Part shown: in pieces, positions 35,418-47,152 of the stretch
Position numbering within the stretch: position 1 is the first letter of the stretch
Layout of the letters: every line of letters starts with the position of its first letter
Source of the DNA: Rhynchopus sp. YZ270_cl-10
Taxonomy: Eukaryota; Euglenozoa; Diplonemea; Diplonemida; Diplonemidae
Direction of reading: 5' to 3'
DNA: 64,000 nucleotides
Assembly (NCBI GenBank): GCA_964035575.1
Contig: OZ037861.1
Coordinates: 1,426,001-1,490,000, forward strand
The notes under the pieces: generated by a model
Databases searched by the model: none
Told to the model about the DNA's origin: nothing
Seen by the model: the letters and a program-made list of their open reading frames with translations, nothing else
Program-made: the position numbers and the translations under genes

Positions 35418-35490
35418 TAGCAGAGATAGGTTTCGATCCTATGACCTGTGGGTTATGAGCCCACCGCGCTGACCACTGCGCCACTCTGCT
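35418..35490 (-). tRNA. Initiator tRNA-Met(CAT), unit 2
   Basis: Copy of 3463-3535, with A1:U72 and A54 kept. Confidence 0.95.
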
Positions 35491-35540
35491 TCTAATTACT
35501 TCCAACGATGTTTTCTACATGCCCAGCTTAAAAAAGGCTA

Positions 35541-35592
35541 TGCGACCGCCGGGAATCGAACCCGGGTCGAACCCTTGGGAGGGGTCCATCAT
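35541..35592 (-). pseudogene. tRNA-Gly(CCC) 3' part, broken by transposon
   Basis: Matches the 3' portion of the unit-1 gene (3586-3656). The transposon enters after TCCATCAT, between the D-arm and the anticodon stem. The 5' remainder is at 42862-42888. Confidence 0.93.
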
Positions 35593-35599
35593 GGCCATC

Positions 35600-37090
35600 C
35601 TCCAGTACAGGCCCGCAAAATTTGGCACAGAATGGGCCCAAAAAAACCAGCACAGAATGGAAACGAAAAACCAGCACAGAATGGAATAGTCGGAGCCTTA
35701 TAGCCGTGTTCCATTCTGTGCTGGCTTTTCGTTTCCATTCTGTGCTGGTTTTTCAGAAAATTTTTGATTTCCATTCTGTACTGGCTTTTCGTTTCCATTC
35801 TGTGCTGGCATTTTGACTGAGAAAATGATCCGAAATTCAATACCCGGGTCAGGAGTTTTTTTTCCTCTCCTAACAAATCCTTAAGGAAAAGTGAATTATG
35901 GATTGCTCAGGATTCCGCAGCCATTCCATTCTGTGCTGGTGTTTCAAAAAAGTACACTTTTTCGTTACGAACCAAAAAGTGCACTTTTCTGAAACACCAG
36001 CACAGAATGGAATAGCTGGGGAATCCTTAGCAATCCATAATTCACTCTTCCCCTAACAAATCCTTAAGGAAAAGTGAATTATGGATCACTCAGGATTTCC
36101 CAGCCATTCCATTCTGTGCTGGTGTTTCAAAAAAGTGCACTTTTTCGTTCCGAACCAAAAAAGTGCACTTTTCTGAAACACCAGCACAGAATGGAATGGC
36201 TGGGAAATCCTGAGTGATCCATAATTCACTTTTCCTTAAGGATTTGCTAAGGGAAACAAAAACTGCTGGTTCTGGGGTTGGAACCTCCGACCACCAATTT
36301 CATACAGTGCACGGAACCTGTGTAGTACTCACTTGGATACTTTGTCTTGCATAAGGATTTTCACCAAGGCGGACTAAGTGTCCCAGTGTGTAGCACACAG
36401 GTTTCATACATAAGAGTTTCTTCGGTGTCGTAGGTTCAAACCCCAGAACCAGCAGTTTTTGTTTCCCCTAACAAATCCTTAAGGAAAAGTGAATTATGGA
36501 TCCTTAAGGATTTCCCAGCCATTCCATTCTGTGCTGGTGTTTCAGAAAAGTGCACTTTTTCGTTACGAACCAAAAAAGTGCACTTTTCTGAAACACCAGC
36601 ACAGAATGGAATGGCTGGGAAATCCTTAGCAATCCATAATTCACTTTTCCTTAAGGATTTGTTAGGGGAAACAAAAACTGCTGGTTCTGGGGTTTGAACC
36701 TCCGACACCGAAGAAACTCCTATGCATGGAACCTGTGTACTACACACTCGGACACTTAGTCTGACTTAGTGAAAATCCTGTCAATTCCTTATGGAAGCCT
36801 GTGTTTCACAGCGGATATCTTCAGGACTTCTTCAGTACTTCTCACCATGGAAATATGAGACGGGGTAGCCAAGTGGTTACCACTCAGGTCAACAAATCTC
36901 GCGGTCTCAGGTTCAATCCTCGGAGGGAGCGGACACTTTTTACCAAGGATTTCTTCAGAACAAAGCGGATTTATTCAGGACTTCTTCAGTACTTCTCACC
37001 ATGGCAATATGAGACCGAGTGGCCAAGTGGTTAATGCTCAGGTCAACAAATCTGGCGGTCTCAGGTTCAAACCTCGGCGGGAGCAGTTTC
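35600..37090. repeat. Left arm of transposon copy 2
   Basis: Repeats the motif array, palindromes P1-P3 and tRNA-like T1-T5 of copy 1, all shifted by 31640. Confidence 0.8.
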
Positions 37091-37921
37091 TTTTTGCCAA
37101 GGATTCCTTGAAGGTCAGCAGAGAGTTTCATATCATTTATTGCATTGTGTTTGTATTTTGTGTTTTCTGTTTGGTGTTAGAGTGATCTGATCTGGTGTGG
37201 CTGGTGTGGAGGAAAGGTATGCAAGAAAAAGGGGGAGGAACTTTGTTTTAATTACTAGTAATGTGTTTTATTGTGTTTTTTTTTTATCCCTCTTTAGTGG
37301 CTGACCTCTCATGATTACTCATAATCTCTCACCTGCCATGGTGAGCGCCTTTTAGGTGTGGTCTTTTTTTATATGTGGATCCCTTTGATTTTCCATTTTT
37401 TTAAACGAAACAACAAAAACCTTGACAAACTATTCCTTCATCACAGCCGATTCCTCGCCCGCTGGGAAGGCACCAATCCCTTTTTTACATCACTGCAGTA
37501 TTTCCACAAAAAAGCAAAAACAGCAAAAAAAAAAGCAAAAAAAGCAAAAAAAAGCAAAATAGCAAAATAAAAAGTTATTATGACTTGGTCTTTGCTGAGG
37601 TTCTTTCATTCTTTTTCGATATAACTGTGTAGCAGATAGTTGTGTTCTAGTGCAATCCAATGAAGGTGATCTGAGAAATAGACAGACACCTTGTAAAAAA
37701 AAGGGGCTTTGGATTGCACACCCATCTTCCCCAAGGATGGGGGGTTGACACAACCAAAAGCTTCACAAATTATTACAAAAAAGAATGAAATAATTCAGCT
37801 CCAACCGCATCAGAATAACATTTTTGGTTTTTGAAAACTTGGTTGTATTAGTGTAGACACCGAGGATGAACTACACCATGTTCTTTTTTTTTCTTTTCCC
37901 TCAATTTCTCTCCCCCCAATT

Positions 37922-40579
37922 TCAGTTACCCAGATCCCTGTCAAAGTCGTTTTTCTCATCACACATCTTAGTCTTTTTGTTTGTCCTTCCTGTCTTTCCT
38001 GTCCTCAACATTTTTCTTCTGCGCTTGTTTGGATTGTCTTCCTTCCTCTCTGCAGTGCGCTTGCGGACGTTCTCCTCCTCCCCCTCCTCCCCCTCCTCCC
38101 CCTGAGGTGCTGCTGAAGTAGTAGAGTGCTGGTTGTCAAGAGCATCCAACTGTGGCTCTTCCTCTGGGCACTGCACGTCAAACATCGCATCAACGTCAAA
38201 CGCCTTATCAAAGCTATGCTCTGAGCGAGTTTCCTCCTTCACTTTGATCTCCTCCTCCTTAACTTCTTGCTTGGTTTCTGGTTCTGGGTCAATGTCATCA
38301 AGCACGATGACATTGTATTCTTCTGTACTCGGCTCCTGCTTCATGGATTCCCAGTGGCCGAGCTCTGACTCTTGCCTGGCAGACATGATTACAGGCTGTG
38401 AGAGCTCCTCCTGCTTCTGCTCCTCCTGCTGTGGAATGCGGTCGAAAGCCCCCTGCGGCAAACGCTCAGCGATCTCCCTCAGCGCCTCCCTCACATCCTC
38501 CCTCACCTGCTCCCTCAGGGCTCGTTCTTGCTCCTTGTGCTCCATCTCCTCTTGCTTTCTGGCAATTGTTTCCACCTGAGCTTTCAAGGCGTCCACTGCA
38601 GCATTGTCATGTCTTTTGGAATTTGCAAGTTCTTGAGCCTTGGAAGGACCATCCTCCTTGTTCTCCACTTCTGGCAGCCTGGGTTCCTCATCATCTTTTT
38701 GCTTAAGCTGTAGGTGGGCTTCCCTGCTAGAGGCACACGCCTTCAGGAACACCCTGAAAGGCTCGTCGGTGGATTTTGTCGTGTGCAAATATTGCTTCCA
38801 TTGCACCTCCCGCACACGGGCGAAGTGGCGGACCCTCTTGGTGGGGATTGTTGATTTTAGGTAGGCCCAGAACCCATCCGCTTTTTGAGTACCTGCCTGC
38901 CAAGTCCAGTGTGTAGGTCCTAACTCTTTGTTCAGCTCTTGTTGCTTCTCAAGCGTGTCATTTTTAATTACCCAGGCACCCACATCATCCTTCTCGACTT
39001 GAGAATCTTGGTCAGGGTCTTCCTGCACATTGATGTTGTTGACATGGAAGCCCAGAACTCCCTCAAACAGCTCTCTCTCTTCTCTCTCTCTCTCCTCCTT
39101 CTTCTTCTCCTGGTCGGGCTTCTTTTTTTCTTTGGTGACAAATTTTGTAAACTCCTCTGTTGCATGGTTCACCCATGCATACTCCACTTTGTCTTTGTTT
39201 TCCTCCCCCCAGTAGAAGTTTTTGCTCTTAGGGTTCAGCATGCTTCTGTATGCTCTAGCCCCATCTGTTGTTAGACGCACAGGCTCCTCTGCTGTTCCTA
39301 TGGCAACCCATCCCTCATCTAGGAAGTCCTTCAGCTCGGTGTTGCAGAGTGGAACTGGGGGCGGTGGGATTGGCTTTGTTCGTGTGTTCGTTGTCGTTCC
39401 AGCTCCGCTTGGCAATTCTACTGATGCTCCTGGAAGCAGCCATTTTTTTGGGATAAGGGGAAGTGGCCTCAGAACAGATTTCCGGGAGCCTCTCTCTGTT
39501 GCCCCCATCATCCTTTGGTGGACACACCACCATTCATCATCTTTGATATAATTAAACATCCCCAGAGTGAACTCGTCAAGTTCAACGATTTTTTTGGGCC
39601 CACCAAGGATGGTGTCAGATTGAAGTTCTGTCATCAGCACGACAGCACTCTGCCGCATCGCTGCCTTCCACACACCAAGAGTAGTGTAAGAATTACCCAA
39701 GTAGGAACGGACCGATTCTGTAGGAAGATCATGGTATGTTGCATGAAACATATACAGCACCTCATCCATCTTCAGCTTGGTGTGGCTGTATGTAGTGTAG
39801 GTTTTAGATGGGTCTTGCGTGCTGCATGGTGCAGGAAATTTTATTTGTTTTTCTCCTGTGCCGCTGCGGATGCAGTCTGTGTTGTTGCACCTAAAATACG
39901 GCCAGTTGGCGATCTTCTTGCTGTATCTCTGTGTCCAGTACAGCGTTTTGGGCATTGTTGTCTTGCATCCTGTACATGGCAGCTGCCAGGGAATAAGCCC
40001 GACTTCCTGGAATAGCTCTGCAATGGCGGGGGCCCCTTCCCGCATGATATTGATGAGGGGGGAGTTTTTTGCTGCAGGGGCGCACGTCCCTTCTGGAGAA
40101 TATAACCTGTTCTTCAATTTTTTTTTGGCGTTCTTCTGGATCATTGTCTCCTTGGCGCTCATCTCCATCTCACCGAAGGTAAAATTATGGATACTGTCAT
40201 GCAGGTTTCTCAGCCTGTCTACTTCTTCTGGATGTTTTTCCAGGGTGGCAAGCCTCCCTTCGTCTCTGCGAACTTTTGTTCTTCCCTGATGCTTCGTTTT
40301 GAGTCTGCCAACATTGTTTTGCCTGCTCTCCTCCCTTTCTTTGGCATACTGCTCACAGTGGCAGTCAACACGAGAGTGAGTACAGTCAAAACACATAATG
40401 CACTCACCTGCCCACTTTGCACACTGGGGGCACATCGTATATTGGCAAGTCGCACAGCACATTGTGTCCGGCGGATTCAAACATTCACACTCTGCATACG
40501 CCTTGTCATTCTTTAAACAGCTATTGCAGTGGATCCCCTCATCAAGAAGTGGGGCTGGCAGCAGTTCATCACCAGACAT
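37922..40579 (-). CDS. ISXO2/IS1595 (Merlin-like) DDE transposase, 885 aa, copy 2
   Basis: Encodes the same 885-residue protein as 6282-8939: Cys/His-rich N terminus, zinc ribbon, catalytic Asp335/Asp439/Asp568, charged insert, SUMO-like motifs and basic C terminus. The uninterrupted frame in both copies suggests an autonomous, recently active element. Confidence 0.85.
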   Translation of the reverse strand: MSGDELLPAPLLDEGIHCNSCLKNDKAYAECECLNPPDTMCCATCQYTMCPQCAKWAGECIMCFDCTHSRVDCHCEQYAKEREESRQNNVGRLKTKHQGRTKVRRDEGRLATLEKHPEEVDRLRNLHDSIHNFTFGEMEMSAKETMIQKNAKKKLKNRLYSPEGTCAPAAKNSPLINIMREGAPAIAELFQEVGLIPWQLPCTGCKTTMPKTLYWTQRYSKKIANWPYFRCNNTDCIRSGTGEKQIKFPAPCSTQDPSKTYTTYSHTKLKMDEVLYMFHATYHDLPTESVRSYLGNSYTTLGVWKAAMRQSAVVLMTELQSDTILGGPKKIVELDEFTLGMFNYIKDDEWWCVHQRMMGATERGSRKSVLRPLPLIPKKWLLPGASVELPSGAGTTTNTRTKPIPPPPVPLCNTELKDFLDEGWVAIGTAEEPVRLTTDGARAYRSMLNPKSKNFYWGEENKDKVEYAWVNHATEEFTKFVTKEKKKPDQEKKKEEREREERELFEGVLGFHVNNINVQEDPDQDSQVEKDDVGAWVIKNDTLEKQQELNKELGPTHWTWQAGTQKADGFWAYLKSTIPTKRVRHFARVREVQWKQYLHTTKSTDEPFRVFLKACASSREAHLQLKQKDDEEPRLPEVENKEDGPSKAQELANSKRHDNAAVDALKAQVETIARKQEEMEHKEQERALREQVREDVREALREIAERLPQGAFDRIPQQEEQKQEELSQPVIMSARQESELGHWESMKQEPSTEEYNVIVLDDIDPEPETKQEVKEEEIKVKEETRSEHSFDKAFDVDAMFDVQCPEEEPQLDALDNQHSTTSAAPQGEEGEEGEEENVRKRTAERKEDNPNKRRRKMLRTGKTGRTNKKTKMCDEKNDFDRDLGN

Positions 40580-41309
40580 TATTTTTTTTTGATTGTTTTT
40601 TCCTCTGAGAGCAAATTTTATAAGGTGGTGATGTGATGGAAATAGAAAAAAAAACTGTATCTTTTTTGCTCATTTTTACCTTGTAAAAAATACCACAAAT
40701 AAATTGATCGCTACCATCCTTCCCTGCACACTAAGGTTATACAATATTTCTTGTAGTCGCCGGGTTTTGCCCCGGGTTCAATACCCGCCTCAAAAACAAG
40801 CTTCTGCAGTTTGGTTTTTTTTTTTTTTCTCGCAAACCTGGCTTTTTCGCCTTTAAGTTTGCGAGAAGGAACTCCTGTGCCCAGTTGCCCAAGCAAAGCA
40901 GATTCCCGCTTTGTGCAGCACAGGATAAAGAAAACTGGAAAAAAAAGAGGGCCATATCTTCCCTCAAAAAAAATGATGATAAAAGAAAATAGTCCACTTG
41001 TTTTTTCTTTTCATTACTCATTTTTTTTTTTGATGAGCCCCTTCCACTCCACTTGGAAAAGCAGAGTGATTCCGAAGGGTTCGCTCCTGTTTGGCGTTCT
41101 ACTCGTTTTTTTTTGCTAGATTCCTAGTTTAGAGTTTGCGGAATAACAAACAAAAAAATGCTACTGAAAGGTTGAGACCCGTCGCTTGCGGGGAAGAAAC
41201 ATACAGGAGCGAGATATGAATCTGGGCTGAGTTTAGCAACATTCTAAAGATTTTACCCTCCTGGGAAGCATGCTGGCAGTGTCAAAATTTTGACCAGTAT
41301 TTTCCTGCA

Positions 41310-42861
41310 GTGATATCCTTAAGGAAAAGTGAATTATGGATTGCTAAGGAGTTCCCAGCCATTCCATTCTGTGCTGGTGTTTCAGAAAAGTGCACTTTTT
41401 CGTTGCGAACCAAAAAAGTGCACTTTTTTGAAACACCAGCAGAGAATGGAATAGCTGGGAAATCCTTAAGGATCCATAATTCACTTTTCCCTAAGGATTT
41501 GCTAGGGGAAAAGTGAATTATGGATCCTTAAGGATTCCCCAGCCATTCCATTCTGTGCTGGTGATTCAGAAAAGTGCACTTTTTTGGTTCGTAACGAAAA
41601 AGTGCACTTTTCTGAATCACCAGCACAGAATGGAATGGCTGGGAACTCCTTAGCAATCCATAATTCACTTTTCCTTAAGGATTTGCTAAGGGAAACAAAA
41701 ACTGCTGGTTCTGGGGTTTGAACCTCCGACCACCAATTTCATACAGTGCACGGAACCTGTGTAGTACTCACTTGGATACTTTGTCTTGCATAAGGATTTT
41801 CACTAAGGCGGACTAAGTGTCCCAGTGTGTAGCACACAGATTCCAAACATAAGAGTTTCTTCGGTGTCGTAGGTTCAAACCCCAGAACCAGCAGTTTTTG
41901 TTTCCCCTAACAAATCCTTAGGGAAAAGTGAATTATGGATTGCTAAGGATTTCCCAGCCATTCCATTCTGTGCTGGTGATTCAGAAAAGTGCACTTTTTT
42001 GGTTCGTAACGAAAAAGTGCACTTTTCTGAAACACCAGCACAGAATGGAATGGCTGGGAAATCCTTAGCAATCCATAATTCACTTTTCCTTAAGGATTTG
42101 TTAGGGGAAACAAAAACTGCTGCTTCTGGGGTTTGAACCTCCGACCACTGGGAAAATAGAATGTGAACAACCCTTGTGGTGCCCACTTGGATGCTTCGTC
42201 AGCAATAAGGATTTCCATTAAAGTAGAGATAGTGTCCTAGTGGTTACCACACAGGTTCCGCACACTACATATTACTACTGGTCGGAGGTTCAAACCCCAG
42301 AGGGTGCAGTTTTTGTTGTTCGTGTGGTTAATAAGCTGGCTGGTGGGTGCGGGTGCACGGGACCCTGCTGGTTCTAGGTTGCGTTATCTGGCTGGTGGTT
42401 GTGCGGGTTTGCGGGTTGACGGGTGCGCGGGTTTGCGGTCCCTAGCTGGTTCGTGTGGTCGATAAGCTGGCTCTTGGGTGCGGGTGTGCGGGAACCTACT
42501 GGTTCTAGGTTGCGTTATCTGGCTGGTGGTTGTGCGGGTTTGCGGGTTGACGGGTGCGCGGGTTTGCGGTCACTAGCTGGTTCGTGTGGTTGTGCGGGTG
42601 CGCGGGGTTCGGGCAGCGTTATCTGGTTCTAGGTTGTGTTAACTGGCTGGTGTAGGTGAAACTTTTTGTCATTTTCAGGTTAGACAAAGTTTTGGCCTGA
42701 AAAATTTTCTCAAAAATCTTGCTCTGTGAAAAAAAAAATTTTTTGTGTAGAAAAATTTTTTTTGGCCTGTAAGTGGGTCAAGTCTGAGTCCGTCCATTCT
42801 GTGCTGGTTTTTGGGTCACCATTCTGTGCTGGATTCCACCATTCTGTACTGGTGAGTCGCC
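41310..42861. repeat. Right arm of transposon copy 2
   Basis: Palindromes P4-P6, tRNA-like T6-T9, the GC-rich minisatellite (42323-42655) and the right terminus, shifted by 31640 from copy 1. Confidence 0.8.
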
Positions 42862-42888
42862 TCCATCATGCCACTAGACCACGGTCGC
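42862..42888 (-). pseudogene. tRNA-Gly(CCC) 5' part, broken by transposon
   Basis: The target duplication TCCATCAT plus the 5' acceptor strand and D-arm of the gene whose 3' part is at 35541-35592. Confidence 0.92.
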
Positions 42889-42914
42889 CTTATCAAGGGA
42901 TAAAAGGGCTCGAC

Positions 42915-42987
42915 GCTCTCGTGGCCTAGTGGTTAAGGCACAGGTCTTATGAGCCTGGGATCGCGGGTTCAAACCCCGCCGGGAGCA
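42915..42987 (+). tRNA. tRNA-Ile(TAT), unit 2
   Basis: Copy of 3683-3755; loop CTTATGA with G37. In this unit it follows the transposon instead of preceding it. Confidence 0.85.
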
Positions 42988-43069
42988 AAGCCTTTTTTTT
43001 GTTCTGTGAAACACTGTTCATTCCTCCTGTTCTTTCGATGACTCCTCCAGAAGTTGCAAAGGAACAGTA

Positions 43070-43151
43070 GCGGACGTATCCAAGTGGTTACGGAGGTGCA
43101 CTCGAAATGCATTGGGCTCTGCCCGCGCAGGTTCAAATCCTGCCGTCCGCG
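43070..43151 (+). tRNA. tRNA-Ser(CGA), unit 2
   Basis: Copy of 3838-3919; loop CTCGAAA. The region 26 bp downstream is the unoccupied counterpart of the unit-1 insertion site. Confidence 0.95.
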
Positions 43152-43234
43152 TTATTGTCTTTTTGCTGTGTAGGGGGAACCCTGTACATTCCATACATCT
43201 CAAATAGCCCAAATAAATTTTCACTGGGAGTAAG

Positions 43235-43845
43235 TGATTAGGGCTGATTAGGGATGTGTGATGCTCCAATTTGCGGTTACGACTTCATAATGGATTCAGG
43301 AGCATCCAAACATCCCATTTTCCCGTTAGTTTCCCATTTTTGACGATCTGGCTATTGCAGAATAGAGGTGAAAATGACATTTTGCTGGGTCATTTTCGCG
43401 AACTCGATTAGGGCACTTCTGATGCTCTAATTTGCGGTTACAACCTCATAATGAATTCAGGAGCATCCGAATGACCCATTATCCCAACGTTTTCACATTT
43501 TGGACGATCTTGCTATTGCGGAGTATCCGGTGGAAAATCGGAAAATTCCATGTGTACCGTGTTTCACTGGGAGTAAGTGATTAGGACATGTGTGATGCTC
43601 CAATTTGCGGTTCCGACCTCATGATGGCTTCAGGAGCATCCAAATAACCCGTTTTCCCAACGTTTTCGCATTTTTGACCAGTTGGGCTGTTGCGGAATAG
43701 CAGGTAAAAACGGTCATTTTGGCCACCTCAATTAGGGCACTTCTGATGCTCCAATCAAATCGTCCGACCTCATAATGGGTTCGGGAGCACCCAAATAACA
43801 CATATTCCCAACGTTTTCGCGTTTTTGATCCTGTGTGAGCAATCC
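43235..43845 (+). repeat. 172-bp dispersed repeat block II, unit 2
   Basis: Counterpart of 11280-11865 with many substitutions and small indels. No gene. Confidence 0.85.
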
Positions 43846-43881
43846 AGAACAACTTTCTGCTTCAGTAAAAAAAAGTAAAAA

Positions 43882-44000
43882 GGATTCAAGCACCCGGACT
43901 TCCCAGCTGGTCACCCACGCCAGTACTATCCAGGCCTGCTGGTGCTTAACTTCTCAAATCAGGCGGGATGAGGTGTATTCACCAGAGTATGGCCGAATCC
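43882..44000 (-). rRNA. 5S: 5S rRNA copy 1, unit 2
   Basis: Copy of 11903-12021, same sequence although both flanks have changed. Confidence 0.95.
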
Positions 44001-44084
44001 AATACTGAGTCATGATGGACAACATGTGAACAGGTTGTTTGTGACCTAACAACGAACCAGAAATAGGACAGTGAACAAAAAACA

Positions 44085-44157
44085 AGGCACTAGAGGGGAT
44101 CGAACCCTCGACCTCTCGCTTACTGGGCGAGCGCTCTAACCACTGAGCTATAGCGCC
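44085..44157 (-). tRNA. tRNA-Thr(AGT), unit 2
   Basis: Copy of 12106-12178; loop CCAGTAA, C33. Confidence 0.93.
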
Positions 44158-44278
44158 ATGCTTTCTCTCCATCTTCTTTTCTTTGAAGGGGGTCTTTTGA
44201 AATGTACAGAGCACGCATCAAAAATTTCCTTCATACCTCCGCGATGGTGAAAAAATTTTTAACGAAGGAGCCTAGTAA

Positions 44279-44360
44279 GGCGAGGTGGCCGAGTGGTCTA
44301 AGGCGCTACGTTCAGGTCGTAGTCTCTTCGGGGGCGTGAGTTCAAACCTCACCCTCGTCA
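44279..44360 (+). tRNA. tRNA-Leu(CAG), unit 2
   Basis: Copy of 12300-12381; loop TTCAGGT. Confidence 0.95.
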
Positions 44361-44438
44361 CTTTTTCTTCGTTGTGTGATCACTTAAAAGCCTATTTCGG
44401 CCCAAAGCTTGTTGTTTTAAAGAAGCATCATAATTGTG

Positions 44439-44510
44439 GGGCTCTTAGCTCAGTGGAAGAGCGCCCGTTCCGCATACGGGAGGCCGAGAGTTCGAACCTC
44501 TCAGGGTCCA
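44439..44510 (+). tRNA. tRNA-Ala(CGC), unit 2
   Basis: Copy of 12459-12530; loop TCCGCAT, C33. Confidence 0.94.
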
Positions 44511-44587
44511 CAGTTTTTTTTTCCCCTGTTTTGTTTCTCCTGTGTAAATTGGTTCTCAGAGCTTTCACACCTTGCTCCCTAAAATGT

Positions 44588-44659
44588 GGCTGTTTAGCTC
44601 AGTGGTAGAGCACATCATCCGTAATGATGGGGTCGTGGGTTCAATCCCCACAGCGGCCT
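44588..44659 (+). tRNA. tRNA-Thr(CGT), unit 2
   Basis: Copy of 12605-12676 with one change in the variable region (GGGGTCGTGGG for GGGGTAGTGGG). Loop TCCGTAA, C33. Confidence 0.93.
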
Positions 44660-44763
44660 AGGTTTTTTTCAGAGCTCCCCAAGAATTTCCAACCTAACTT
44701 GGGGTTTGTGGGTTTGCGGTCACTGGTGCACACATGGCCTGTGGACGGGCAGGGGCAAAAAAA

Positions 44764-45096
44764 ATTGGGTGCTTGCGTTGTGTGCTGGATCGGGACCACC
44801 AGTAAACTGGCAGCCCCACATCCAGTTCTAATTTTTGAAGTGTGAAATAGAACGCAATCGGAAGATTAGTTTACACGAATGTAAGAATAATATCGTCATG
44901 GTAATATTCTGTACAGATTGTACGGGATTTACTATCATATGAGAGTAGTCCGTCGCAGGCCACATCGGGCCCGCAACATGACCGGTCTTCACACAAAATT
45001 GTAAAAGAATTTTCCTTGGAAAAAATGTCTTTTTCAAGTTTTTGTTGTTGCTGAACGAGTTGTTTGGTTTCGAAGTAGCACACTAACTTAGCACCC
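44764..45096 (-). ncRNA. ncRNA X paralogue a, unit 2
   Basis: Copy of 12785-13117 with a few differences confined to the less conserved part (for example GGAAAAAATGTC for AGAAGAAATGTC). Terminal pairing and 3' hairpin are intact. Promoter element at 45120-45157. Confidence 0.7.
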
Positions 45097-45206
45097 AAAC
45101 ATGCAGCAAACATCGGAATACAAGACAGGGTCGTCTTGTTGGAGGTGGGTCAGGGTCTGGACATCCTCAAATGTGCACACCTAATACAACAGAAGAAAAG
45201 GAAAAA

Positions 45207-45325
45207 GGATTCAAGCACCCGGACTTCCCAGCTGGTCACCCACGCCAGTACTATCCAGGCCTGCTGGTGCTTAACTTCTCAAATCAGGCGGGATGAGGTG
45301 TATTCACCAGAGTATGGCCGAATCC
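45207..45325 (-). rRNA. 5S: 5S rRNA copy 2, unit 2
   Basis: Copy of 13228-13346. Confidence 0.95.
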
Positions 45326-45378
45326 AATAATAGGTCTGGATAGAAAAGCTGGGAAGACTTATTACCAGTCCGTTTTTA

Positions 45379-45439
45379 CCTGAGAAGTTAGACACCTCCA
45401 AGCCTGGATAGTACTGGCGCGGGTGACCAACTGGATAAA
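45379..45439 (+). pseudogene. 5S rRNA fragment, unit 2
   Basis: Copy of 13400-13460 with a few further changes (ACACCTCCAAGCC; TGGCGCGGGTG). Confidence 0.8.
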
Positions 45440-45515
45440 TACACCGAAAAATAGATCTAAATTGTCAGACCGGTTCTTAGCTGTGCGCATCCATAAAAAA
45501 CTAAAAAAATACTTG

Positions 45516-45586
45516 CGTCAGAAAATCCTAGTGTGTTGTACCGTGGTCCGATATTCTTTCGGTCCCGGGTTCAACACCTGAGACAG
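45516..45586 (+). pseudogene. tRNA-like relic, unit 2
   Basis: Copy of 13537-13607; B-box CCCGGGTTCAACACC kept. Confidence 0.5.
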
Positions 45587-45633
45587 ATAATATATTTTGA
45601 CTTTTTCAGATTTTTCTCATTTTTTTGTCTCCT

Positions 45634-47119
45634 CACTCTTTCTGAGAATCTTCAAAATTGTCAAAAGTGAGAAATTTTTGGGAAAATGGCATATTTAGGG
45701 GCTCCTGAATCCATTATGAGGTCAGATGAATCAATCTGAGCATCACACATATCCTAATAGACAAAATGTCCGTTTATCAAAATACCTGAAAATGCCTCTT
45801 TATCCTATCTAAGGATGTCAGAAACCCTTAAAAGTGCAAAAATCTTGGGAATATAGGGTTTTTGGGCCATTCTGAATCCATTGCGGGGTCGGACGATTTG
45901 ATTGGAGCATCAGAAGTATCCTAATCGGTAAAATGTCGCAAAAATATGGGCAAAATGCCTTTATACCCTATCAAAGCAATTAGAATGTGCTCTAAAACGC
46001 AAAAATCTTGGGAATATGGGGTTTTTGGGCACATCTGAGTTCATTGCGGGGTCGTACGATCAGATCTGAGCATCACATAATGTCTAGAATTTTACAGGTG
46101 CAACAAACACCTGTATTTTGGTGTAACATGCATATAACCATATCTGAATACCTTAAATTTGCACGAAAATGCAAAAATCTTGGGAATATGGGTTTTTTGG
46201 GCACATCTGAGTCAATTGCGGGGTCGCACGATCGGATCCGAGCATCACACAATACCTAGAATTTCAACTATGCAATAAACATGTCTATTTTGGGTAAAAT
46301 GGCTAATAACCACATGTAAGTAGCTTAAAAATGCTCTAAAATGCAATAATCTTGGGAATATGGGGTTTTTGGGCACATTTGAGTTCATTGCGGGGTCGCA
46401 CGATCAGATCCGAGTATCACACAATGTCTAGAATTTCAAAAAAGCAACAATCACATGTATTTTGGTGTAAAATGCATATAACCATATCTGAATGTCTCAA
46501 ATACGCATGAAAATGAAGAAATCTTGGGTATATAGGGTTTTTGGGCACATCTGAGTCAATTGCGGGGTCGTACGGTCAGATCCGAGCATCAGACAATGTC
46601 TAGAATTTTAGCTATGCAACAAACACCTGTAAATTGGGTAAAATGGCTAATAATCATATCTAAATGGCTCAGAAGTGCTCGAAAATGCAAAAATCTTGGG
46701 AATGTGGGGTTTTTGGGCATTTTTGAGTCAATTGCGGGGTCGTACGATCAGATTAGAGCATCACACAATGTCTCAAATTTTACAGGTGCAACAAACACCT
46801 GTATTTTGGTGTAACATGCAAACAACCATATCTAAATACCTCAAATTTGCACGAAAATGAAGAAATCTTGGGTATATAGGGTTTTTGGGCCAATCTGAGT
46901 CAATTGCGGGGTCGCACGGTCAATTCCGAGTATCAGGCCCTCTCTACAACTTAGCCGGTGCTCAAACATAGGGGTTACAGGCAAATATACCTGTACACAG
47001 GCATATGACCTCTGTACGAACCTTCTTTTCACTCGAAAATGCAATTTTCTTGGGTATATGGGGTATTTGAGCACATCTGAGTCAATTGCGGGGTCGTACG
47101 CTCAGATCCGAGCATCACA
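45634..47119 (-). repeat. 172-bp satellite block III, unit 2
   Basis: Counterpart of 13655-15140. Individual units differ from unit 1 at many positions. No gene. Confidence 0.88.
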
Positions 47120-47152
47120 CACTGTCTAACTGAGAAATATTTTGAAAAAAGT

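Larger units (their letters stand above)
35593..42861 (-). mobile_element. Merlin/IS1595-like DNA transposon, copy 2 (7269 bp)
   Basis: Same length and gene content as the element at 3953-11221, same termini (GGCCATCCTCC...GGTGAGTCGCC), same orientation, but inserted inside tRNA-Gly(CCC). The 8-bp duplication is TCCATCAT (35585-35592 and 42862-42869). Unit 1 has the empty site with a single TCCATCAT, which proves insertion. Confidence 0.9.
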
